Assembly (NCBI GenBank): GCA_018710935.1
Contig: DVIX01000067.1
Coordinates: forward strand, 1 to 33,837
From: Candidatus Avirikenella pullistercoris
GTDB lineage: Bacteria; Bacteroidota; Bacteroidia; Bacteroidales; Rikenellaceae
Direction: 5' to 3'
Length of the DNA: 33,837 nucleotides
The notes under the pieces are model-generated. The model had not been told where the DNA came from. It worked only from the letters and a program-made list of their open reading frames with translations, and did not search any database. The position numbers were made by a program, and so were the translations under genes. Positions within the stretch are counted from its first letter, which is position 1; each line of letters starts with the position of its first letter. Shown here piece by piece: positions 25,709-33,837 of this stretch.

Positions 25709-28201
25709 TTATGAAACATTCATACGATTCAGAATTTTAAGAAACACCTCTGTTAATTGTTTCTTATATGTCCCGGTCGTACTGGTTGCCGCATAGCTCA
25801 CATTACGGAAAGAACCGTTTGCTGAATTTATCAAATTTCCCAAACCGAGTTCATTCCGCATAAATTTTTCGATATAATCGGAAGACAAAACAATTTTAGT
25901 CGGGAGTAAAGGATTACACGCTTCAAAATACCCCGTATCCCTTTTCGTACAAATAAAGACACAATCGATATCTTTCGTTTTTCTACCTACTCCTTCCAAA
26001 ATAGTTTTCAAAGTAGATAAAATTCCTTCTATCGAAAATTTTTCTGGAGAATAATGTTCTGCCGACCATTTCTTCATCCTATCGCTGACATTACAGAACG
26101 AATCATCTATCATGGCCGGATCGATAACGAAAATCACAGTTTGTACATTGCGGTAAAATTCCATGGCGGTTTTGCTCGCCCTCGACGCCTGGTTGAATTT
26201 CTCACCCGCCACATCGTAAAAGAATAAATGGTAAGGCACCGGATTCATCTTGCGGTCTATCATAACCTGAACCGCCCGGTACGCATCCTTTACGTCGGTC
26301 TGAATACTTCTTCCCTTATTTATACGCATGACATTGGATTCGATATTCGTATCATAATCCGCATCTACCTGGCTAAAACGATCTCCGAAATATTTATGCA
26401 ACTCGTCAAGAGCCGAATACAACAGATAGGATTTCCCGGAAGAACGATGCCCCACGATACCTATATGCTTCTCCGTACCTACCGTTTTTCGAGCGCCCGG
26501 CCTAATTAGTATGCCGCAATTCCGGCACTTACGAAACAATCGCCCCTTTCCGTTCAATAACATCGTCGGGATCATCTTTCCCGTACTGGGATTGAATTGT
26601 CTGAATACTCCATACATGCCGGGATGGAGCGGTATCGGATGCCGGTGGTGCTCATCCACCCAATATTCCGGAGTCCGCGTACTCCCGCACGACGGGCACG
26701 GACGGCGTATACTGTATAACTTCATAATCGCAATTTCTATCCCCATCAACAGATACACCGAAACAATTATAAAAATCGCTATTACAGCAAAAACAACTAT
26801 CGGAATGAAAAATACCGCAAGAATCACATCCCAAAATTCGGTTATCAATCCGATACCCCAATTAAAAATGTTCAGTTCCTGCATAAAACCGAATCCCCAC
26901 TCGACACAACGCTCGCCGAAACTTTTTATCTGCTCTTCAAACCCGACGATAATCCCTCCGATAATAATCGGCAGACAACCTCCCGAGCTTTTGGCAAAAA
27001 GCACTGCTAAAATTCCCAATACCAAAGCGACACTTCCTACCCAGATAATAACTAACAGAATGATTTTGAGCAACCATAAAAGGCCATACGTCACACCTCC
27101 TATCGCCAATAAAACAGCGATAGCAGACAAAAAAGCCGCAAAAACCAAACCTATGCAAGCAACTACTTTTATATACGGCTCCTTATTGAACATCCACATC
27201 CGTTTTATCCCGTAATCATTCGTTATAATACCGCTGAAATTCGAAAACAAAGCATGTTTGGAGTGCATCCAAATCATATAACCGCAACTCAAAAGGAGTG
27301 TCAATCCCATTACAATAAGGAACAACACTTTCGACGGAGCATTATTACCGGTATTGACTGCTTCCCAACGCAATTCAACACTACCGACATAATCGGCAAC
27401 GGAACGAACCGGCTTCATAGGCTTTATATCCGCTAAAAAACCTTTTCCCGGAACCGGAATAAGGCTATCGAAAACCGGGAACTCCCGAACGATTTTGCCG
27501 GAAACACGGCCTCTTGCATCCTTTATTACCGCAACTGTCCAATATCCGGACGAATCTACCGTATAAGAATAGGAATAAGTCCGGGAAAGTTTCGAAGGAT
27601 TCCTCGTATAATAACGTTCCTCCGCCACTCTTCCCGACACAGAATCGCATATCACCTCTGCCGTTTCCTGCGAATTTCTCCTGACAGACGATTTTATCCG
27701 CCCATTCGCGTAATAAACATATGTAGTACTCTCACTATCTTTTCCGGAATAATCGATATTGTCCCGAAGCAATTTCCCGTCGTCGAAATAGACGAACGTT
27801 CGTTCGTACTCGGGAACCCATACTCCCTCTTTATTCTTTTGCGAACACACTATCCCGGACAATTCCCCGCTATTATTATAATTCAACCGATAATTCTTTC
27901 CCGCCTGCTCTATCCTTTCCAGTTTAAGACCGTTATAAACATAAATCACGGTATCTTGAATATTATCGGAAAAAATTCTTTCAAAAAGCAGTTTCCCCGT
28001 CGAATCGAACCGGTATTCGATTTCCCTTTCGGTCTTTCCCCCCGGACTCAAATGTTTTTCGACCACAGCTTCGATTTCCTGTCCACAGTTATAATACTCC
28101 GCTGAAAAAGGAGTAACATACTTTCCTTCCGCATTACACGAATAAAGACATGATAACGACAATACGATTATGAAATACGGGATATAACGAATACTTTTCA
28201 T
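25709..28201 (-). CDS. Membrane-anchored zinc-ribbon GTPase (DO-GTPase-like) with extracytoplasmic domain
   Basis: 830 residues in four parts. Residues 1-22 are a lipoprotein-like signal ending L-Y-S-C22. Residues 23-290 are rich in short beta strands with Y/G repeats ('YRFDSTGKLLFERIF', 'YVYYANGRIKSS'), resembling YD/RHS- or MORN-like repeats, predicted outside the cytoplasm. Hydrophobic helices follow near 291-313, 346-370, 373-403 and 456-490, plus a short one at 410-420. A zinc ribbon (C502-x2-C505, C559-x2-C562) then leads into a P-loop domain: Walker A G584-H-R-S-S-G-K-S591, Walker B D663-V-A-G-E667, and a G4-like T752-K-R-D755. The TKxD motif points to GTP. Start lies 15 bases after the GAP1-like gene. 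Likely couples an envelope signal to a GTPase switch (inference). Confidence 0.75.
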   Translation of the reverse strand: MKSIRYIPYFIIVLSLSCLYSCNAEGKYVTPFSAEYYNCGQEIEAVVEKHLSPGGKTEREIEYRFDSTGKLLFERIFSDNIQDTVIYVYNGLKLERIEQAGKNYRLNYNNSGELSGIVCSQKNKEGVWVPEYERTFVYFDDGKLLRDNIDYSGKDSESTTYVYYANGRIKSSVRRNSQETAEVICDSVSGRVAEERYYTRNPSKLSRTYSYSYTVDSSGYWTVAVIKDARGRVSGKIVREFPVFDSLIPVPGKGFLADIKPMKPVRSVADYVGSVELRWEAVNTGNNAPSKVLFLIVMGLTLLLSCGYMIWMHSKHALFSNFSGIITNDYGIKRMWMFNKEPYIKVVACIGLVFAAFLSAIAVLLAIGGVTYGLLWLLKIILLVIIWVGSVALVLGILAVLFAKSSGGCLPIIIGGIIVGFEEQIKSFGERCVEWGFGFMQELNIFNWGIGLITEFWDVILAVFFIPIVVFAVIAIFIIVSVYLLMGIEIAIMKLYSIRRPCPSCGSTRTPEYWVDEHHRHPIPLHPGMYGVFRQFNPSTGKMIPTMLLNGKGRLFRKCRNCGILIRPGARKTVGTEKHIGIVGHRSSGKSYLLYSALDELHKYFGDRFSQVDADYDTNIESNVMRINKGRSIQTDVKDAYRAVQVMIDRKMNPVPYHLFFYDVAGEKFNQASRASKTAMEFYRNVQTVIFVIDPAMIDDSFCNVSDRMKKWSAEHYSPEKFSIEGILSTLKTILEGVGRKTKDIDCVFICTKRDTGYFEACNPLLPTKIVLSSDYIEKFMRNELGLGNLINSANGSFRNVSYAATSTTGTYKKQLTEVFLKILNRMNVS

Positions 28202-28216
28202 GTTCGATAAATTGTA

Positions 28217-30481
28217 TTATTTTTTCTTAACCATATTTTTAAAAAACAAGTTCGCTTTACGTATCAATTTATGAGAAACCGCATTCTCTTCCATCAATAT
28301 TTTGCTGAGTTCCGTATCGGCGATTCGTTTCTGCAACCTTTCCCATGCTTCTTTACTTAAACGAATACGGTCGATAACCCCGAGAACATAATTTTTCCGT
28401 TCGTTCTGAGGAATCTGCTTCCACAACATATCGAGAATCTGTGCCAATTCATCTTCGCCGGGCGCCATTGCTGCAATCCACCGATTCACTTCCTCCATAT
28501 CGGGCACCTGCTTTACCCAAGAACTAAAAAGCGTCATAAGGTAGCGATAATTCTTACTTATTCGCAAAGCTGTAAACATCAGCTTTGCGTCGACATCCTC
28601 CAAAGGGATCTCCTCAGATACGGCCAACAGCCGTTCCAATGAATATCGAAGCGATTTCCGCAGATTTAAATCACTTTGCAAAATACGTTTTATAAGCCCG
28701 GCATCGACTTTCTCCGGTTTTTCATATAAATACCGTACATACTTCTCCGCAAAAAAATTCGCATCGAATGAATTCGCCGTTACACTATTCATCCCGAGCA
28801 AACACTCTATGACCCACTGCGAATCGGTATCCGCACATCGCACCCAATAATCCGATACTACACTTCCGAAACATTTAGCATATACAGGGTTTGTTTCCAA
28901 CAGGTTTAACCACTGCCCGCAATATATCTCCACAGGATAGAGCCGTGCCGCCAATCCCGCCTTATCGGCAATTCCGGAACTTTCGATTCTCCTCACTACC
29001 GTATCTAAATTTTGTCCGAGAGCCGTACCGTAATAAAGATATAAAAAGGCTTTCCAATGTTCTTGCTCCGTCGAAGCGCCAAGTCCCCGGAAAATCCCCT
29101 CTTCCTGAGGTAAAGAATCCCGCACCTTTCCTACCATATATATTGCTCCGTCAAGACGCTGCGGCACATCAGCCAGCACTTTCGGCAACATGCCTTCCTC
29201 TCCGAACAATAATTGCGTCAAAGAACGACAACTGTCGACAGAAAGGACAAGCCTTTCCGGAGCTTCTTCCCTCAACAACGCTACCGCTTCTAAAGCAAAA
29301 CTCACTTCATCGGTTTTCCATTCTTTCCCTGCCGGAAAGACAAACGCATTATTAACCGCCCGATTTATTTTTCCCAAAACCTTTGCTTCCTCATCGGCAG
29401 ACAACCGGACAGAAAGAATTTTCCGCAATGTCTGCAAATCTATTTGCAGTATAGAAAGTTCTTGCTCCGAAACCGCTAAAAGCAACAGTTTATAAATAAA
29501 TTCATAATCTATGTTCCGGCTGAAATCGAGATTGAGAAATAACGATACGATATTTTTCATCATCTCCGTATCTCCCCTTTCCCCACACTCGACCAACCTG
29601 CCGAACAGATAGTTTTCCTCAATGTTCGTCCGAAAAACATCCTCATTCAACACATCGACGGTAATATAATAATCGTCATCCGTCCGAGTGGTATTTTTCT
29701 CATTCAACAACACCATTTCCAAACCGTCCGGTACACCGCTCGACAATAAACCATTGGCCTGAAAAAAGAGTTCTCCTCTCATTTTCGGCGGCAAAGCAGC
29801 TATATGGTTCAGCAACAAGGGAATATTCCGGTGATTCACTTTAAAAATAATCCGGACAGGAGTGCCGTCCGCCATTTTTCTATTTTTATACGCCTGCAGC
29901 AACGCTATGGTCATCCATACCGCTTCACGGGTTTGCTGCACAACCGGAGCAACCTCCTCTATACTACCGGGCAATAGGGGTACGGGCTCTCCCGTCAACA
30001 AACTGCGCATCTCCGAATTTCGAGGAGTACAACGAGTGTCCGAAGGCATAAAATAATTTCCACACACCGCCGAAGCAACGGCAGCAAACGATGGCAGCTC
30101 GCTGAAAACCAACAAGTGGGCAATATAGTTCGTTCCTGCACGCCTGGCTCCATCCATCTCTGCAAAATAGCCGTAATCGAGACCGATATACAATGTACGG
30201 GCAATGATATAAAAAGTATTCCCGCTCATCGATTCTACTTTACGGAAAGTATAGAGGCACGGATAATTTTTTTCCACATCCGGGTCAGCAATTATCTCCT
30301 CCTCGGTTATCATCATCTCCATAGGGAGCCGATAATTAATTCCCGATTTAGCAAATAGTTCCTCTGCATCGGCATCGGAAATACCGCTGCTTTTAGTACG
30401 CACCCCGAACCCCGGCATTCCCGATACAATCGACTTTTGCGACGACGTACAAATCATCTGTTCATAACGGATATTACTCAT
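28217..30481 (-). CDS. GTPase-associated protein 1 (GAP1)-like protein
   Basis: 754 residues, no signal peptide or membrane segment. The first 175 residues resemble the GAP1 N-terminal domain: 'RYEQMICTSSQKSIVSGMPG' then 'FGVRTKSSGIS' (25-35), and 'RRAGTNYIAHLLVFSELP' (113-130), which corresponds to the family's 'R-x-G-N-x-x-A-H' stretch. Residues 176-754 look almost entirely helical, with no catalytic motif I recognise, and may be a scaffold or repeat region. In predicted conflict systems GAP1 proteins are encoded beside one or two GTPases and were named for that link; here the gene lies exactly between two GTPase genes (39 and 15 bases away). Whether it activates GTP hydrolysis is not shown. 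Assignment rests on remembered family motifs. Confidence 0.65.
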   Translation of the reverse strand: MSNIRYEQMICTSSQKSIVSGMPGFGVRTKSSGISDADAEELFAKSGINYRLPMEMMITEEEIIADPDVEKNYPCLYTFRKVESMSGNTFYIIARTLYIGLDYGYFAEMDGARRAGTNYIAHLLVFSELPSFAAVASAVCGNYFMPSDTRCTPRNSEMRSLLTGEPVPLLPGSIEEVAPVVQQTREAVWMTIALLQAYKNRKMADGTPVRIIFKVNHRNIPLLLNHIAALPPKMRGELFFQANGLLSSGVPDGLEMVLLNEKNTTRTDDDYYITVDVLNEDVFRTNIEENYLFGRLVECGERGDTEMMKNIVSLFLNLDFSRNIDYEFIYKLLLLAVSEQELSILQIDLQTLRKILSVRLSADEEAKVLGKINRAVNNAFVFPAGKEWKTDEVSFALEAVALLREEAPERLVLSVDSCRSLTQLLFGEEGMLPKVLADVPQRLDGAIYMVGKVRDSLPQEEGIFRGLGASTEQEHWKAFLYLYYGTALGQNLDTVVRRIESSGIADKAGLAARLYPVEIYCGQWLNLLETNPVYAKCFGSVVSDYWVRCADTDSQWVIECLLGMNSVTANSFDANFFAEKYVRYLYEKPEKVDAGLIKRILQSDLNLRKSLRYSLERLLAVSEEIPLEDVDAKLMFTALRISKNYRYLMTLFSSWVKQVPDMEEVNRWIAAMAPGEDELAQILDMLWKQIPQNERKNYVLGVIDRIRLSKEAWERLQKRIADTELSKILMEENAVSHKLIRKANLFFKNMVKKK

Positions 30482-30520
30482 AACCCCCGAGTCGTTTTAT
30501 CTGTTTTCACTTAACTGCAA

Positions 30521-31705
30521 TCATTTGTCTATCGGCAGTTTATATTTAAATTCGCTGAGAATCCATACTAACGGATCGAGAACCCGGTACGGCCTGACTT
30601 TTTCCACACGATTGCTTCTGTCCGGCTGTCCGCCAAGGGCAGAAACTCCGAAATATTTATAATTTCTGTACTTATTGAGAATATTCTTAACGAAATTAGG
30701 TTCCTGCCATGCCTTCAATGCTTCCGCCAAAGAGTCGCTGATGCTATCGAATTCGGAAAGAGAAACTCTACCCGTTTCCATAAACGAACTATTTACCTCC
30801 ATCCTTAATGCAGCAACGGAAGTATCGTCAAAAAGCTCCGCATTTCCGAGTATCGCATCTATTTTACTGAACACCAATGCCATCGGTTTATCGAAATGAT
30901 TCCGACTGACCTCTTCGCTCACATTATCGGTAAAATGCGCCATAATATTGGCCATGATCGTATCGAACCTCAACTCTATCGGTTCTTTGATTCCCAACTT
31001 ATCATGAATGTAAGGCACGGCAAAAGTATCCAGCAGCCAGATAACAGCATCCGACCGATTCAAAAATTCCACATTCCCCGCAATGTTCCGCAAATTACCG
31101 AAATTTTCTCCCGCCGTATCATAAAAAACCAAATACAAAGGACGGCAGTTTTTCTGATTAATCTCATAAATAAGCGGGATACGGCTCTTGGGATCGTTGA
31201 TATCGGTCTGAGGCGGGCATGTCTTTCTGCGGTAAAGCACATCGAAAAAATCCCGTTCATACCGTAATTGGGTGGTATATTCCGGATTATCGGCCACATT
31301 GGAAGCTATGATACCGATATCTCCGAGATCAGAGCCATGACGCATCAGCTCGTTGATAAGCGTAGTGATATAATTCGTTTTGCCGCTGCTTCGGGCTCCG
31401 ATAATCGATATGATATACCCTTTTTTCTTAACCATCTCTTTGGGAATACGATTATGGCAATGAGGGCATATCATCTGATATGATTTTTCTCCGCATTCGG
31501 GACAAACCGCAGAATCGGGCGTCCCTCCGAAACGGAAAAAACCTTTTTTCGGAGTTATCGCCACTCCCGTTATCTGCGTTATTTTCCAATAAGCATGCAG
31601 AACGGCATCATCCGTCCGTTTACATCTGCTGACATTACCGCAACGGAACTTCACATCCCTCCTTTCGAACTCTTTGAAACAATATGGGCATACTACTTTG
31701 CTCAT
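30521..31705 (-). CDS. Cytosolic zinc-ribbon P-loop GTPase (DO-GTPase2-like)
   Basis: 394 residues. Zinc-binding N-terminus: C6-x2-C9 with C22 and C28, then C68-x2-C71 and C80-x2-C83. GTPase domain from about 96: Walker A G103-A-R-S-S-G-K-T110, Walker B 'YLVFYDTAGE' with D196-T-A-G-E200, a hydrophobic 'AVIWLLDTF' strand, G4-like S280-K-I-D283, and G5-like 'GVSALG' (353-358). The R-S-S-G-K and Y-D-x-A-G-E motifs are shared with the membrane GTPase of this locus, so the two are paralogues. No membrane segment. Starts 25 bases after the zinc-ribbon/FN3 gene and ends 39 before the GAP1-like gene; probably the soluble partner of a GTPase pair. Confidence 0.78.
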   Translation of the reverse strand: MSKVVCPYCFKEFERRDVKFRCGNVSRCKRTDDAVLHAYWKITQITGVAITPKKGFFRFGGTPDSAVCPECGEKSYQMICPHCHNRIPKEMVKKKGYIISIIGARSSGKTNYITTLINELMRHGSDLGDIGIIASNVADNPEYTTQLRYERDFFDVLYRRKTCPPQTDINDPKSRIPLIYEINQKNCRPLYLVFYDTAGENFGNLRNIAGNVEFLNRSDAVIWLLDTFAVPYIHDKLGIKEPIELRFDTIMANIMAHFTDNVSEEVSRNHFDKPMALVFSKIDAILGNAELFDDTSVAALRMEVNSSFMETGRVSLSEFDSISDSLAEALKAWQEPNFVKNILNKYRNYKYFGVSALGGQPDRSNRVEKVRPYRVLDPLVWILSEFKYKLPIDK

Positions 31706-31730
31706 CGTACTTTATATTCTGTTTTCGCCA

Positions 31731-33837
31731 TTAATTTATTTGCCGTATCTCCGGCATAACGATTATCTGTTTAGCCAATCCCCTGTCGGCAGCAATAAGC
31801 CGGAAATACAAAGGGTGCTTTTTATCTTTTCTGCTGAAATTCGCAACAACCTCGTACTTCCGCCCCGGGGTTACATCCGAAGAACGGATAACGGCAGCGG
31901 GACGGTAATGTACCAGATTTATCGGAGGAACCTTTTCCCGGATCAACAAATGCAAGTCGCACGGCAACGGGGAATCCGTTTCTACACCGATGACATAACG
32001 GTCGGAAGCGATCAACCCGAATCTTCTTTTATTTTCGACACTGTTGAACGACACTCTGACCGCTTTCAAACTGAATAACTTCGTAATAGCCGGTCCCACC
32101 AGTTCGCAACGAGCTGTTTCAGACACAGCCATCACTTCTACCTTTACAGCCTTAGCCGTTTTCGGAACCGAGAGACGACAACTGGGAACCGCCGACCGGC
32201 TTCGAACGACATCCATTACTTTTTCGGTTATTCCATCGAAACTATATCTTACCCTGACAGCTTCCGTCCCATCCCATTGCCATTTAATATCCAGCCCCTG
32301 CTCGCCGAGGTTAAAAGAGACTCCTTTAAGTGCAGCCATAGAGGTAATGCTAATCCCCGTTCCCACTACCCCCATATTTCCCTGTATGGTCACCGGGATA
32401 AAAAAACGCTCTCCGCAAAAATCTTTATTGACTACACATGAAGTACCCGCCACATTCAGGCGCTGAGCACGAAAGGTATCGACAGAAATAATATCGTTCT
32501 TATTTACGGAAAACGGCTCATCGGCATAATAAATATTCAATGTCCCCACACGAGGTGCCTGCCATGAAAACGTCACCTTATGTTCGTCGGAACCGCTAAT
32601 AACGAGGTCTGTACCCTGCGGGCGAGGCATCGGAACCAACTGCAGTTCCAAACCCGCAGACCTGTGTTTTTTCTTTGCCGAATCCTGATAAACAGCCACA
32701 AAACGATACGAATAGGTATGCCGAGTTACCAGTCCGCTATCTACAAAAGAGGTTCCCATCAACGTTTTTACCAATTTGCCTTCCCGGTATATTTCTATGG
32801 CATAAAGCTTTTTCGGGAAATCTATATCGAATTCCAACGAGGTTTCATTGGGAATCACCCGGATAATTTTGCTATCAAGCTCCTCTACCCGCATAACAGG
32901 AGAAAGAGAAAGAGCAGCTTTTCCCGACTGCTTATCTTTAAAACAACTGTAAACGGCATAATAATAACTTACGCCGGGTTGTGCGGTCGTGTCGTCGAAA
33001 GAAGAATTCCCCGTCGTACCGATTAATTTTCCGTCAGTAATGGAAACAGGGCAAGCATTTTCTTTCCGCACTATTTTATAAGAAATATAATCCGAAGCTC
33101 CTTTCTGCCAGGATAATCGGATATTACGGCCGTGTACGACCGTTTGCATCCCCGACGGCGGGGCAAGCGATATCATTTTCAGTTTCTCTTCCGCTTCCCT
33201 GCAATCCGAGCAGACAGATAAAACCCGCAAATAACAATCCAACCTCACATTTCCGTCGGAAGAAGCATTCGCTTTGTTCAATAAATCCTCAACATTATCC
33301 AAAACATCTTCCACTTCTTTACGCAAAGGTTCATTTACAGCAAATGCTCCGATATACCATTTCGCCTCATAATATCTTTTATCACCGCACAACTGACGGA
33401 CTTTCTCCCTCAGCCTTCCCGTTTCAGCCTTTTTTTCAGCAATAATTCCCGCCATTCTTCCGAGTTCAGGACATCCCGGCCAGCACACCTCCGCCGCATG
33501 ATATTCTTTAACGGCATTATCTATATCTCCCTCTTCCAATGCCACCTGCGTAACCTCAATATGCAGACGGGCATCTTTCATCCCGATAATGGAAAATCCG
33601 CAGGCAGTACATCGATAATCTTGCGCCGCCACCGGACGACCACACTTCGGACACTTCATACTCAAAGGCATCCCGCATGAATGGCAAGCCGAAGAACGGC
33701 AATCGTTCAATGCCCCGCAAAACCGGCAAGGTTCAAGCTCTCCTGCCGAACCATCTTCTACCTCGACTCCTATTTTCTCCGCCTCTATATGTATCATCGC
33801 TTCCGCTTTTTCTTTCGGAATACCGTTACGGGTACAC
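31731..33837 (-). CDS. Double zinc-ribbon, helical-repeat and FN3-like protein, partial at the window edge
   Basis: The first ATG is at 33797 (688 residues), but the frame stays open upstream to the last base of the window and encodes a plausible helix ('GIPKEKAEAMIHIEAEKIG'), with no ribosome-binding site before the ATG, so the gene probably begins outside. Numbered from that ATG: two zinc ribbons (C24-x2-C27/C38-x2-C41 and C49-x2-C52/C63-x2-C66); TPR-like helices at 75-207 ('EEGDIDNAVKEYHAAE'); then fibronectin-III-like modules at about 212-304 ('IRLSW ... YKIVRK ... PGVSYYYAVYS'), 305-388 and 390-485, and further beta-rich parts to the end. No enzyme motif. Likely an adaptor or target-recognition subunit of the GTPase locus (inference). 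First gene seen of the run. Confidence 0.7.
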   Translation of the reverse strand, partial: CTRNGIPKEKAEAMIHIEAEKIGVEVEDGSAGELEPCRFCGALNDCRSSACHSCGMPLSMKCPKCGRPVAAQDYRCTACGFSIIGMKDARLHIEVTQVALEEGDIDNAVKEYHAAEVCWPGCPELGRMAGIIAEKKAETGRLREKVRQLCGDKRYYEAKWYIGAFAVNEPLRKEVEDVLDNVEDLLNKANASSDGNVRLDCYLRVLSVCSDCREAEEKLKMISLAPPSGMQTVVHGRNIRLSWQKGASDYISYKIVRKENACPVSITDGKLIGTTGNSSFDDTTAQPGVSYYYAVYSCFKDKQSGKAALSLSPVMRVEELDSKIIRVIPNETSLEFDIDFPKKLYAIEIYREGKLVKTLMGTSFVDSGLVTRHTYSYRFVAVYQDSAKKKHRSAGLELQLVPMPRPQGTDLVISGSDEHKVTFSWQAPRVGTLNIYYADEPFSVNKNDIISVDTFRAQRLNVAGTSCVVNKDFCGERFFIPVTIQGNMGVVGTGISITSMAALKGVSFNLGEQGLDIKWQWDGTEAVRVRYSFDGITEKVMDVVRSRSAVPSCRLSVPKTAKAVKVEVMAVSETARCELVGPAITKLFSLKAVRVSFNSVENKRRFGLIASDRYVIGVETDSPLPCDLHLLIREKVPPINLVHYRPAAVIRSSDVTPGRKYEVVANFSRKDKKHPLYFRLIAADRGLAKQIIVMPEIRQIN

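Overview
The window looks like a chromosomal segment from a member of the Bacteroidales. Evidence: promoters of the Bacteroidetes type (TTTG, about 20 nt, TAnnTTTG) precede several genes; the acpP-fabF-rnc cluster lies divergent from purN; ilvD-ilvB-ilvN-ilvC has the Bacteroidales form; lipoproteins and DUF5106 proteins of this phylum are present; and the tmRNA has no encoded CCA. The genus cannot be fixed from sequence alone.

Layout. 1-10.7 kb is housekeeping: a LysE-type exporter (-), acpP-fabF-rnc (-) divergent from purN-threonine aldolase (+), a small outer-membrane barrel protein, then a tight + strand operon of rdgB, a U32-family protein, an rRNA-type methyltransferase and a split pair of chromate transporter halves. 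10.8-19 kb is branched-chain amino acid synthesis on the - strand: ilvA, then ilvC, ilvN, ilvB and ilvD (transcribed D-B-N-C), with an oppositely oriented DUF4143-type ATPase gene between ilvA and ilvC. 19.4-22.5 kb is nadC followed by a secreted dipeptidyl peptidase IV. A thioredoxin-fold lipoprotein and the tmRNA gene ssrA (with a recognisable promoter, tag and terminator) follow.

The accessory part is 24.85-33.84 kb, a - strand run of five closely spaced genes that is visibly AT-richer than the housekeeping part. In transcription order they are: (1) a double zinc-ribbon protein with helical repeats and fibronectin-III-like modules, whose frame is still open at the window edge; (2) a zinc-ribbon P-loop GTPase; (3) a large protein whose N-terminus resembles the 'GTPase-associated protein 1' (GAP1) family; (4) a second GTPase of the same kind fused behind a lipoprotein-like extracytoplasmic domain and several membrane helices; (5) a LIM-like zinc-finger protein with a DA1-type HExxH peptidase domain. 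The pairing of two GTPases with a GAP1-like protein matches, as I recall it, the predicted 'double GTPase' (DO-GTPase) NTP-dependent conflict or signalling systems known mainly from comparative genomics. The envelope-spanning GTPase and the DA1-type peptidase as possible output make this version the strongest candidate for an undescribed system here. Function is inferred from domains and context only.

The stretches without genes (679-1080, 5954-6208, 12148-12442, 19018-19332, 23691-24240) hold only the promoters, terminators and inverted repeats listed.
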